The translations under genes and the position numbers were made by a program. Shown in pieces: positions 1 through 7,680 of a DNA stretch of 63,990 nt. Source of the DNA: an uncultured Roseburia sp. (GTDB lineage: Bacteria; Bacillota; Clostridia; Lachnospirales; Lachnospiraceae); NCBI GenBank assembly GCA_934309475.1, contig CAKRDK010000012.1:1-63990 (forward strand), written 5' to 3'. The notes below the pieces were generated by a model. That model searched no databases, was not told where the DNA came from, and worked only from the letters and a program-made list of their open reading frames with translations. How positions within the stretch are numbered: the first letter of the stretch is position 1; every line of letters starts with the position of its first letter.

Positions 1-77
1 AGGCAACTGAGTGGGTTGATTTTGCCAATAAGTACATGCGTCATGATATTGGAAAAGCGATTGATGAGGCAAAATAA
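1..77 (+). CDS. 3' end of an unidentified protein (partial)
   Basis: Only the last 24 codons are present, reading from base 3 and ending in TAA at 75-77; the end is ...IGKAIDEAK. It is hydrophilic and probably helical, with no recognisable family. A strong terminator follows within 20 bases, so this gene closes its own transcript and is separate from the small-protein/metallopeptidase genes downstream. Its position suggests it may belong to the same toxin-like locus, but this is inference. Confidence 0.5.
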   Translation, partial: ATEWVDFANKYMRHDIGKAIDEAK

Positions 78-93
78 AATTATGTAGATTTTG

Positions 94-137
94 AAAAAGG
101 GTACCCGGTTCATGTGAGGAACTTGGTACCCTTTTTT
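94..137 (+). terminator. Intrinsic terminator of the truncated first gene
   Basis: The arms AAAAAGGGTACC and GGTACCC pair around a loop of about 19 bases and are followed by six T. A longer open frame beginning with GTG at 114 would start inside this hairpin, so I do not use that start for the next gene. Confidence 0.85.
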
Positions 138-138
138 G

Positions 139-178
139 AAAAACTGGTTATTCATCCCATTTTTCATGTCATTCATCA
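139..178 (+). repeat. 40-nt dispersed repeat, copy A
   Basis: This stretch, beginning AAAAACTGGTTATTCATCCC, matches the minus strand of 58862-58901 at 34 of 40 positions by eye, and all six differences are transitions. The first 20 bases are identical. Both copies lie 60-80 bases upstream of, and in the same orientation as, a small gene, although the two genes are unrelated. Function unknown. Confidence 0.75.
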
Positions 179-242
179 GAAAAATGACATAGAAGATATT
201 TTATATGTTGTGTTTATACAAATAATGATGAAAGGGAAGGAT

Positions 243-530
243 ATGCTGGGAGAATTTGAATTTAAAGTAAATGGAAACAAGAGGGCAGTAGAGGATTTTG
301 AAAATATCGAAAAGACAATAAAAGATTATGAAGCAAGGGTAAGAAATATCTATGATAATATTGCTTTAGCTGGAGAAGGAACGCACGATGTAAAAGTGAG
401 AATAAAAGAGATTTCAGAAGACATGAAAGTGACAGCACAGAATGTTTACGAATTGAAGGAAGTATTAGAACAGATTATACGGATGTACAGTATTACAGAA
501 GGAAAACTTCTGGGGATGTGGGGACATTAA
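243..530 (+). CDS. Small helical protein, possible partner of the adjacent metallopeptidase
   Basis: This 95-residue protein is rich in charged residues and predicted by eye to be almost wholly alpha-helical, forming a two-helix hairpin of the size of WXG100/LXG-accessory proteins. It has no WXG motif, signal peptide or membrane segment. The start at ATG 243 follows AGGGAAGG with good spacing; an upstream GTG lies inside a terminator. It overlaps the next gene by 13 bases, which suggests coupled translation. Serving as a targeting or chaperone partner in a type VII-like secretion locus is inference from size and neighbourhood; no other component of such a system is visible. Confidence 0.6.
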   Translation: MLGEFEFKVNGNKRAVEDFENIEKTIKDYEARVRNIYDNIALAGEGTHDVKVRIKEISEDMKVTAQNVYELKEVLEQIIRMYSITEGKLLGMWGH

Positions 531-1375
531 AGATATTTGGAGAATGTGTTGAAGATTTTTTCCTGGACATGTTTAAAAAGCTAGAGCAATTAAAAAATGA
601 CTGGGTTGAAAGGATAAAAGAAAATAATAGTAATGTAGTGAATCGTATAAAGGATGAGAATACGAGAAATGGATTTTCGGAAGAATATCAAGCGATATTG
701 CAACGGATTTATGATGATGTACCAGAAGAATACAAAGATGCAAAGGAATTGTATGATAAATATTCAAGAGAGGTAGTAGTAGCAGATTTTTATAGTGATT
801 CCTCGTATCATAGTAAGGGGGAATTACACCTTAGCATGGAACAGGATATAAATAATGAACGGGGGAATGGAACTACATATTATCATGAATATGGACATTT
901 TATTGTGTATAAGGAAAATTGGATTGATGGGGATAAGACAGTAGGAGTGCTAAAAGAATTTGAGGATCCACTTAGAAAGGAAATTAGTCAGTACTATCAA
1001 AGTTATGAAGAACAATATAGAAAAGAAGGGATGGAAAAGGGGTATTCAGATAGTCAATTAGAAAAGTACATTGAAAAGCAAACGGAGAAGGCAATACAGC
1101 AGGATATCGTAGGAAAATCAAATGAGTATTACCATATTAATAATGGAATATCAGATATTATAGATGGGGGCTCAAATGGAAAATATCAGCCATCATATGG
1201 GCATAAAGATGGATATTGGGAAAAAAATTCTTCGAGATTAGCAAATGAGGCGTTTGCGCAGTTTTTTTCAGCACAGATGACAGGTGATACGCAGGAAGTA
1301 GAAAAGATGAAAGAACTTATGCCTGAAACATATGAAATTTATTGTAAGATGATTCAGGAGGCAGCGCATGAATAA
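518..1375 (+). CDS. HEXXH zinc metallopeptidase-type protein, probable toxin/effector domain
   Basis: The 285-residue protein starts with a charged helical region (about 1-85) and then a zincin core. The HEYGH motif at residues 123-127 supplies two histidine ligands and the catalytic glutamate. A downstream NEAFAQFF (243-250) offers a plausible third ligand at Glu244. The arrangement HEYGH, then a segment like ISDIIDGG with GH, then EAFAQFF resembles metallopeptidase domains at the C-terminus of polymorphic toxins and phage MuF-like proteins. There is no signal peptide. The GTG start at 518 overlaps the preceding gene; ATG 569 is an alternative. The target is unknown. Confidence 0.65.
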   Translation: MGTLKIFGECVEDFFLDMFKKLEQLKNDWVERIKENNSNVVNRIKDENTRNGFSEEYQAILQRIYDDVPEEYKDAKELYDKYSREVVVADFYSDSSYHSKGELHLSMEQDINNERGNGTTYYHEYGHFIVYKENWIDGDKTVGVLKEFEDPLRKEISQYYQSYEEQYRKEGMEKGYSDSQLEKYIEKQTEKAIQQDIVGKSNEYYHINNGISDIIDGGSNGKYQPSYGHKDGYWEKNSSRLANEAFAQFFSAQMTGDTQEVEKMKELMPETYEIYCKMIQEAAHE

Positions 1376-1416
1376 TAGGAGGGGAAGCGAGTGAAAAAAT
1401 AACGCTGATATCGTTA

Positions 1417-2070
1417 ATGTTACTCACAACATTAACTGGTTGTAGTACGGGAAGGGGAAATCAGTATAGAAATGAAATGGTAAAGGAGACGGAGATGGGT
1501 CAACAACAGATAGAGGAATTTTTTGACTTAATGGAACAGAGCAAGTCTGGTGATGAAAAAAGCGTTTACTGGGATGGCGCAAGTGCAAAAGAAGTTGCGG
1601 ATGAACAGGACTCAGCGGATGTGCAGGACGGACGGTGGAATATCGAAAAGTGTGAAACCATAACAGTTGAGGATATGTTTGAATTTGTTTATCCGGGGGA
1701 TATCGATGAAGTGACATTGCAAAGCGAGATGCCGGAAGATTACCATATGAGTGCGCCGGATTTGGACATCCATATAAAGCAGGTTGAATATGAGGAAGCA
1801 ATTCAGGCAGCGGAAAAAAGGACAAGTTTAAGGAAGATAGAGGGAGAGGAATTAAGTCAGAATCAGACGAAGTATTTTAAGGACTATTCACTATATCTGA
1901 GTGTCACGGACACCGGGGATGAAATTTATGCAGGATATCAGTTATTTTTCGAAAGTAATCTGGCAGACCGGGCATATTCTATTTCGGTTACCGGGCTTGG
2001 TAATATGGAAGAACTTAAGATAACAGCGCTTTATATCATGAATCATTTTGATGTTTTATTTGAAAATTAG
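1417..2070 (+). CDS. Lipoprotein whose signal peptide is split from its start codon by one base
   Basis: The intact frame holds a lipobox LTGC soon after its first ATG, then about 200 acidic residues of unknown function ending ...YIMNHFDVLFEN. ATG 1417 gives a signal peptide too short and without basic residues. A strong AGGAGG (1377-1382) lies 8 bases before GTG 1391, but that codon reads GTG AAA AAA TAA. One extra A in the six-A run would give VKKITLISLMLLTTLTGC, a textbook lipoprotein leader in frame with the rest. The locus is therefore phase-shifted, slippage-dependent, or carries a sequencing error. Its position after the metallopeptidase makes an immunity or partner role possible. Confidence 0.65.
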   Translation: MLLTTLTGCSTGRGNQYRNEMVKETEMGQQQIEEFFDLMEQSKSGDEKSVYWDGASAKEVADEQDSADVQDGRWNIEKCETITVEDMFEFVYPGDIDEVTLQSEMPEDYHMSAPDLDIHIKQVEYEEAIQAAEKRTSLRKIEGEELSQNQTKYFKDYSLYLSVTDTGDEIYAGYQLFFESNLADRAYSISVTGLGNMEELKITALYIMNHFDVLFEN

Positions 2071-2104
2071 AAAAAATTGCTTTGTTCTTCAAAAAAAACA
2101 ATCC

Positions 2105-2133
2105 GTGACAGACGTACAGATTTATGGTACAAT
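2105..2133 (+). promoter_or_regulatory. Promoter of the M32 carboxypeptidase gene
   Basis: GTGACA (2105-2110) and TACAAT (2128-2133) are separated by 17 bases, close to the vegetative sigma consensus. The gene starts about 75 bases downstream. Confidence 0.65.
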
Positions 2134-2206
2134 AAGTTTTGTGTTTTGAATTTTGTCTTGGAAGGAGAGACACAAGGAGATTGGATTGCAGAGAGGAAGG
2201 AAAAGA

Positions 2207-3706
2207 ATGAGTAAAACATTAGATGAGTTTCAGGCTTATTTAGATAAAATGAATCAGCTCAATCATGTGACTACTTTACTGTACTGGGATATGCGTACAA
2301 ATACGCCGAAAATGGGATTTGAGGGACACACAAACGCGCTGACCTATTTTTCGACAGAGAATTTTGCGATGGGTACAGATGAGAAACTGCGTGAACTGCT
2401 TGACAAATTAGCCGAACCGGAAGAATTTGAACAGCTTGATGATGTCATGAAGTTTACAGTGACACGTATGAAGCGTGACATTGACAAAGAAAAGAGAATC
2501 CCGAAGGACTTTTTTGAGAGCTATGTAAAAGAGCAGGCGGAGTCAGAACATGCATGGGAAGAAGCAAAGAATGCATCAGATTTTTCTGTTTTTGCACCTC
2601 ATTTAGAGAAGATGATTGAGATGACAAAACAGAAATGTGCTTATACAGACCCTGGCAAAGAAGTCTATGACGTATTGTTAGACCAGTATGAAGAAGGCAT
2701 GGATTCTGCGACAATTGACCGTTTATTTGAAGAATTGAAAAAAGATTTGATTCCTCTCGTAAAGAAAATCCTTGCTGCAAAGCAGCCGGACGACAGCAAG
2801 TTTGAAGGAAGCTATGATATCAATGCACAGAGAGAATTACAGTGGAAATTATTAGAATACATTGGATTTGACCGTGACAAGGGAACGGTGGGGGAGACAG
2901 AGCATCCGTTTACGCTCAACTTTTCACACAACGACGTCCGCGTCACCAACCATTTTTATCCGAATGAAGCAATCAACGCGATGTTTTCTGCCATTCACGA
3001 GGGCGGACATGCGATTTTTGAGCAGAACGTGAATCCGGCGTATGATGGAACACCGGCAGGAAGCTGCAGCTATATGGGCGTTCACGAGAGCCAGTCCCGT
3101 TTCTTTGAAAACATTCTTGGACGCAATAAGAATTTCTGGGTGCCGATTTATGGTGAAGTACAGGAATTGCTTCCAAAGTTTAAAGAGATTAGTCTCGACG
3201 AATTTTATCATGAAATCAATCATGTGAGAAACAGTCTGATTCGTACGGAAGCAGACGAAGTGACTTATTGTTTCCATATTATTCTCCGTTATGAGATGGA
3301 GAAGGCAATTTTCAGAGACAACGTTCCTGTTTCAAAATTACCGGAATTATGGAAAGAGAAGATGCAGGAATACCTGCAGATTACACCGGAAAATGACGCT
3401 GAGGGCATCTTACAGGATATGCACTGGTCAGACGGCTCCTTTGGTTATTTCCCATCTTATCTGTTAGGCTCTATCTACGATGGAATGTATCTCGATGAGA
3501 TTGAAAAAGAACTCGGCGATGTCGATAAGATTCTCGCAGAGGGAAGAATCAAAGAGATTACACACTGGCTGAATGAGAAGATTCACGTATACGGAAGCAC
3601 AAGACTTCCAAAAGAAGTGATTGCAAACGTGTGTGGAAAAGAAGTTTCGGCGGAACCACTGGTTCGCTATTTTACAAAAAAATATACGGAAGTTTACGGG
3701 CTATAG
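2207..3706 (+). CDS. Carboxypeptidase Taq-type metallopeptidase (M32)
   Basis: This 499-residue cytoplasmic zinc carboxypeptidase removes C-terminal residues from peptides. The family signature is present: HEGGH as the zinc site, followed by HESQSRFFEN carrying the third ligand. The length equals that of other M32 enzymes. ATG 2207 is chosen because AGGAAGG lies six bases upstream; an in-frame start at 2153 would add an unconserved basic stretch. The gene is transcribed alone from its own promoter and followed by the HAD phosphatase after about 70 bases. Confidence 0.93.
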   Translation: MSKTLDEFQAYLDKMNQLNHVTTLLYWDMRTNTPKMGFEGHTNALTYFSTENFAMGTDEKLRELLDKLAEPEEFEQLDDVMKFTVTRMKRDIDKEKRIPKDFFESYVKEQAESEHAWEEAKNASDFSVFAPHLEKMIEMTKQKCAYTDPGKEVYDVLLDQYEEGMDSATIDRLFEELKKDLIPLVKKILAAKQPDDSKFEGSYDINAQRELQWKLLEYIGFDRDKGTVGETEHPFTLNFSHNDVRVTNHFYPNEAINAMFSAIHEGGHAIFEQNVNPAYDGTPAGSCSYMGVHESQSRFFENILGRNKNFWVPIYGEVQELLPKFKEISLDEFYHEINHVRNSLIRTEADEVTYCFHIILRYEMEKAIFRDNVPVSKLPELWKEKMQEYLQITPENDAEGILQDMHWSDGSFGYFPSYLLGSIYDGMYLDEIEKELGDVDKILAEGRIKEITHWLNEKIHVYGSTRLPKEVIANVCGKEVSAEPLVRYFTKKYTEVYGL

Positions 3707-3777
3707 AAAATAAGTTGGCGAAAGTCTTTGAAATGGAATTGCATTGAAATGAAGTGATTTGGAAAATGAGGTACGGC

Positions 3778-4413
3778 ATGAAAAAAGGAATTATTTTCGA
3801 TATGGATGGAACATTGTGGGATTCTGCAGAGAACGTTGCGAAATCGTGGAATATTGCGATTGAGGAAAGCGGATTCATACAGAGAACACTTACGGTGGAG
3901 GATATCAAGGGCGTCATGGGAAAGACTATGGATGTAATTGCAAAGATACTTTTCCCGGAATTGTCTGAGATACAGAGAGTGTTGCTGTTAGAATCCTGTT
4001 GCCGCAAAGAGAACGATTACCTGCGTCAGCACGGTGGAACGCTTTATGACGGCGTAGAAGAGCTGTTTCGTAAGCTTCGTGAAAAATACCACGTCTCTAT
4101 CGTCAGCAACTGTCAGGGAGGCTATATTGAAGCGTTCCTAGACTATTACAAACTGGGTGATCTTGTGGATGATTTTGAGTGTTATGGAAAAACTTTAAAG
4201 CAGAAAGCAGATAACATCAAGTTAGTGGTAGAGCGGAACCAGTTAAAAGAAGCCATTTATGTAGGAGATATTCAGGGTGATTATGATTCCAGCATGGAAG
4301 CCGGAGTTGGATTTGTACATGCAGCGTATGGATTTGGAACAATCAGGGAAGAGGTTGCTGCAATCAACAGTCTGTCCGAGTTGCCGGGGCTGTTAGAGAA
4401 GATGAATTTTTAA
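3778..4413 (+). CDS. HAD-family phosphatase, phosphoglycolate phosphatase-like
   Basis: The 211-residue protein has the HAD motifs in order: DMDGTLWDS with the nucleophile and acid aspartates near residue 8, VSNCQGG as motif II, a lysine in TLKQKADN as motif III, and GDIQGDYDS as motif IV. A helical cap lies between motifs I and II (subclass I, PGP/PGMB-like). The natural substrate cannot be read from the sequence. ATG 3778 is preceded by GAGG; GTG 3754 is less likely. A terminator follows directly. Confidence 0.88.
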   Translation: MKKGIIFDMDGTLWDSAENVAKSWNIAIEESGFIQRTLTVEDIKGVMGKTMDVIAKILFPELSEIQRVLLLESCCRKENDYLRQHGGTLYDGVEELFRKLREKYHVSIVSNCQGGYIEAFLDYYKLGDLVDDFECYGKTLKQKADNIKLVVERNQLKEAIYVGDIQGDYDSSMEAGVGFVHAAYGFGTIREEVAAINSLSELPGLLEKMNF

Positions 4414-4431
4414 TATCACAGAATAAAAAAG

Positions 4432-4470
4432 GAGACTTAAGTCACGTTGGTGTGATCTAAGTCTCTTTTT
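4432..4470 (+). terminator. Terminator after the HAD phosphatase
   Basis: GAGACTTA (4432-4439) pairs with TAAGTCTC (4458-4465), with inner pairing AGTCAC/GTGTGAT, and is followed by five T. Confidence 0.9.
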
Positions 4471-4518
4471 CGATATTGAAAAATACATCCCCTGAAAAAA
4501 TACCCTTCCTTTTTTCAG

Positions 4519-5823
4519 TTAAACACGCCAGAAAAAGGCGCTATATGGAGGCAGATCGCATCCGCCCTGGAAGGATACCGCCTCACCGGAAATGAGATCC
4601 ACCCCTGAATCACATCCGGAATCGAAATTAGCATGGAACGCGTAGTCTCCGGCATTGATTGCCACTAAGACGCGCTCGGAATCTGTTTTCCGCTCAAAGA
4701 TACACTGATGATTGGTCAGGAAAACAGAACGGAAATCGCCGTAATTTAATGCGGCAGAGTTCTTTTTCGCAGCCACAAGCCTGCTTAAGTATGCGGTCAG
4801 CTCATTGTAAACGGGTTCCTCAAAAGACACACGTAAGGCAGGATCGCCTTCTTCCTTGCGGCCTTTTGCACCCCATTCACTTCCGTAATAAATGCACGGA
4901 ATGCCCGGCATGCCGAACATAAGTGCATAGACGAGAGGAAGATGATGTTCATTGTTTAAAATACTTGCAATACGGGTGACATCATGATTATCCACAAAGG
5001 AGAGAAGATGCTTTCCTTTATAGAGAGTCCACTGATCAGGACCAAATTGCCGCAAAAGCGAGTGGTTAATCTCAAACATATTCATGCAGTTGAAGCTTGA
5101 GTACAGACCCTTGTAACATTCATAGTTCGTAACAGAGTGTAACATGGCGTCATTCATCCATTGATTATAGTCACCGTGCAAAGTCTCGCCTAATAGATAA
5201 AAGTCTGGTTTCAGGCCATCACAGAAACTTCTGAGACGCTTTAAAAAGTCATGGTCAAGGCAGTAAGCGACATCTAAACGCAGACCGTCGATATCGAAGT
5301 CCTCCACCCAGCCCTTGATTGCGGAAAAAAGATACTGCACGACTTCTTCATTTTTCAGATTCAGTTTTACTAAATCATAATTACCTTCCCAGCCTTCGTA
5401 CCAGAAACCATCGTTATAATTTGAATTGCCATCAAAATTAAGATAGAACCAGTCTTTGTAGGGAGAGTCCCATTTCTTTTCCAGGACATCTAAAAATGCA
5501 AAAAAACCTCTGCCCACATGGTTAAAGACACCGTCGAGAACGACGCGGATGCCTGCATTATGCAATGCAGAGCAGACCTTCTTAAAGTCTTCATTGGTAC
5601 CAAGGCGGCAGTCAATTTTTGTATAATCTCTTGTGTTATATCCGTGGGTATCGGATTCAAAAACAGGTGAAAAGTATATGGCATTGATGCCTACTTTTTG
5701 TAAGTGAGGAATCCAGTCCATAACTTTTACGATTCGATGTTCTAAAATACCATCATTTTCGAAGGGCGCTCCGCAGAAGCCTAACGGATAAATCTGGTAA
5801 AATACACTTTCAAAAGCCCACAT
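4519..5823 (-). CDS. GH13 alpha-amylase-family glycosidase
   Basis: The 434-residue protein has a catalytic (beta/alpha)8 barrel and a short C-terminal beta domain. Visible GH13 regions are VLDGVFNHVG (region I), GLRLDVAYCLD with the nucleophile aspartate (II), LLGETLHG with the acid/base glutamate (III), and FVDNHDVTRI (IV). There is no signal peptide, so it acts inside the cell on imported oligosaccharides. It lacks the N-terminal domain of neopullulanases, and substrate specificity (maltodextrin or otherwise) is not settled. The start at 5823 follows GGAGGTG; an upstream in-frame start at 5847 has no ribosome site. Confidence 0.88.
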   Translation of the reverse strand: MWAFESVFYQIYPLGFCGAPFENDGILEHRIVKVMDWIPHLQKVGINAIYFSPVFESDTHGYNTRDYTKIDCRLGTNEDFKKVCSALHNAGIRVVLDGVFNHVGRGFFAFLDVLEKKWDSPYKDWFYLNFDGNSNYNDGFWYEGWEGNYDLVKLNLKNEEVVQYLFSAIKGWVEDFDIDGLRLDVAYCLDHDFLKRLRSFCDGLKPDFYLLGETLHGDYNQWMNDAMLHSVTNYECYKGLYSSFNCMNMFEINHSLLRQFGPDQWTLYKGKHLLSFVDNHDVTRIASILNNEHHLPLVYALMFGMPGIPCIYYGSEWGAKGRKEEGDPALRVSFEEPVYNELTAYLSRLVAAKKNSAALNYGDFRSVFLTNHQCIFERKTDSERVLVAINAGDYAFHANFDSGCDSGVDLISGEAVSFQGGCDLPPYSAFFWRV

Positions 5824-5970
5824 AAATTCACCTCCAGTTAATGCCAAGTCCTTTTTCTAGTGATTAGAGTGAAAAATCAATCGGACTTTATTATACGATA
5901 GAAAAAATGAGAAAAAAAGAGAAATTCCAAATTAAGGAAAAAATATACGAAAATGGAGCGTAGTTAGAAC

Positions 5971-6005
5971 AAAAAATACCACGGAAAAACAAATCTCCCG
6001 TGGTA
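5971..6005 (-). terminator. Terminator of the crotonase gene
   Basis: Read on the minus strand, TACCACGG and CCGTGGTA form an 8-bp stem around a 13-base loop, followed by six T (plus-strand AAAAAA at 5971-5976). Confidence 0.9.
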
Positions 6006-6047
6006 TTGTGGTTTTATTATGTATCATCTGAAAAGCCTGAAAGCAGA

Positions 6048-6851
6048 TTAGAAATCTGTTAAGTCAGCAGCTCTCTTCTCTAAGAATGCTGTCATACCTT
6101 CTTTTTTGTCATGTGTAGAACATGTTACGCCAAAGAGGTTCGCTTCCATCTCAACTGCATTCTTGATGTCCATGTCGTAACCATTGTTGATTGCAGCCTT
6201 TGCGATAGATACAGCGTAGCTTCCTTTTGAAACAATCTTAGCAGCCATAGCTTTTGCTGTCTCCATTAATTCTTCCGGAGCAACAACTTTGTTGACAAGA
6301 CCGATGCGGTAAGCTTCGTCAGCTTTGATGTTGTCACATGTGAAAATCATTTCTTTGGCACGTCCCATACCAACAAGACGGGCTAATCTCTGTGTACCAC
6401 CGAATCCTGGGATGATACCAAGACCACATTCAGGCTGGCCAAAGATTGCGTTGTCAGATGCGATACGGATATCGCAAGCCATGGAAATCTCGCATCCACC
6501 GCCGAGTGCGAAACCGTTTACGGCTGCGATTGTAACCTGACGCATGTTCATTAATTTGAAGAATGGAACAGAAGCTTTCATACCAAAAGCTCTTGCGTCT
6601 GCTGCTGAGAAGTTCACCATCTCTGCAATATCGGCACCTGCTACGAAAGATTTATATGCATTACCTTTCTTGTCAGGGCCACCTGTTAAGATAACAACTT
6701 TGATATCGTTTCTGGCTTCAATCTCTGTTAAAGCTACGTTTAACTCGTCTAAAGTCTCGCTGTTTAAAGCGTTTAATGCAGCTGGTCTTGAGATTGTAAG
6801 AACAGCAACTTCATTTTCTACGTCCAGTTTTAAATTGTTGAATTCGCTCAT
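6048..6851 (-). CDS. crt: Enoyl-CoA hydratase/crotonase (3-hydroxybutyryl-CoA dehydratase type)
   Basis: The 267-residue protein is a full-length crotonase that hydrates crotonyl-CoA or dehydrates 3-hydroxybutyryl-CoA. The oxyanion-hole segments AFVAGADIAEM-like and ALGGGCEISMACD are present, as are the catalytic glutamates in GGGCE and GQPECGLGIIPG. TTTAGGAGGG precedes ATG 6851. In butyrate producers crt usually sits with thiolase, bcd and etf genes; here it stands alone with its own terminator, so it may be a second copy or serve another acyl-CoA pathway. Confidence 0.9.
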   Translation of the reverse strand: MSEFNNLKLDVENEVAVLTISRPAALNALNSETLDELNVALTEIEARNDIKVVILTGGPDKKGNAYKSFVAGADIAEMVNFSAADARAFGMKASVPFFKLMNMRQVTIAAVNGFALGGGCEISMACDIRIASDNAIFGQPECGLGIIPGFGGTQRLARLVGMGRAKEMIFTCDNIKADEAYRIGLVNKVVAPEELMETAKAMAAKIVSKGSYAVSIAKAAINNGYDMDIKNAVEMEANLFGVTCSTHDKKEGMTAFLEKRAADLTDF

Positions 6852-6966
6852 GAAAAGAACCCTCCTAAATTAGTTTGATAAAAAATTAACAATATAATAA
6901 TAGATTAGCTCTTTTTTCTAATTTTGTCAAGTAGGCAGAGCAATTATTTGTTGATTTTGATGTAAG

Positions 6967-6988
6967 AAAAGCCGCCCTTTCGGACGGC
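6967..6988 (-). terminator. Terminator of the lacI-uxaC-kduI-dhuI operon
   Basis: On the minus strand, GCCGTCC pairs with GGGCGGC (one G-U) around a GAAA loop and is followed by a short T-run. It lies about 37 bases after the last gene. Confidence 0.85.
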
Positions 6989-7024
6989 TCTTGATATGTA
7001 AAGAGAAACCAGAAATGCGTGGGG

Positions 7025-7663
7025 CTATTCTAAGATCTCTTTTACACAAGCTGCGATTGCCTCGTCTTTGCAGGAAGCAAAGAAGTACTCAGCGAAATGT
7101 TCTCCGCTTAAAGCACCTTTTACAAGGTCACGGTCTAATTCTTTTAAGATGGAGACAAGGTCACGGTGTGTTACCTTTTTCACTTCATCTAAGATTTTTT
7201 TGTTGCGCTGTTCCGGTACGACACGTTCCTTTGGATATCCGCCGCCACCCGGTGTGCAGAATAATTTTTCGAAAATATAGGTAAGGTTTAATTCGCCGCC
7301 CCATCCAAAGTTTTCTGCAAATGGGAGAGCGACACAGTTACCATCGTTTACCTGAGAGAAGAGGTAAGCGTCTAATGGGGTCTCAACATGTCCGCAGAGT
7401 ACCTGTGGGAATGCGTTACATGCAAGCATAGCGCCTTCGCCGGTACCACATCCTGTGATGACATAATCAGCAGCGCCGGAGTTTAATAATACGGCTGCTA
7501 AGATACCATTCTGCACATAAGTGAGCTGATGTTCGTCCTCAGCACTGTACATACCATAGTTGACAACTTCATGTCCCATTGGTTCTACAACAGATTTTAA
7601 GCAGTTTACGATTAATTCGTTTTTTGATGCCTGGCTGTTTTCATTGATTAAAGCGATTTTCAT
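7025..7663 (-). CDS. RpiB/LacA/LacB-type isomerase, probable DhuI (5-keto-4-deoxyuronate isomerase)
   Basis: The 212-residue protein belongs to the RpiB/LacAB fold and carries its nucleotide-like core ITGCGTGEGAM near residues 85-95 and GGGGYPKERVVPEQRN near 140-155. From memory, it resembles streptococcal DhuI, which isomerises the ring-opened product of unsaturated uronic acids. Its place directly after kduI in a uronate operon fits that role rather than ribose-5-phosphate isomerisation. It is last in a four-gene operon, 17 bases after kduI. The cell would then carry two unrelated enzymes for one step. Function is inferred from family and context. Confidence 0.75.
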   Translation of the reverse strand: MKIALINENSQASKNELIVNCLKSVVEPMGHEVVNYGMYSAEDEHQLTYVQNGILAAVLLNSGAADYVITGCGTGEGAMLACNAFPQVLCGHVETPLDAYLFSQVNDGNCVALPFAENFGWGGELNLTYIFEKLFCTPGGGGYPKERVVPEQRNKKILDEVKKVTHRDLVSILKELDRDLVKGALSGEHFAEYFFASCKDEAIAACVKEILE

Positions 7664-7680
7664 TTCAAAATTCCTTCCTT

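Noticed and set aside
114..242. Upstream extension of the first small gene from GTG 114
   Set aside because: The GTG lies inside the hairpin of a strong terminator, the region overlaps a dispersed repeat, and ATG 243 has a clear ribosome site.
6048..6851. Part of a butyrate (thl-crt-hbd-bcd-etf) operon
   Set aside because: The gene has its own terminator and none of the partner genes is present on either side.
7025..7663. Ribose-5-phosphate isomerase B as the main function
   Set aside because: The fold matches, but the operon and the DhuI-like segments point to uronate metabolism; kept only as an alternative.
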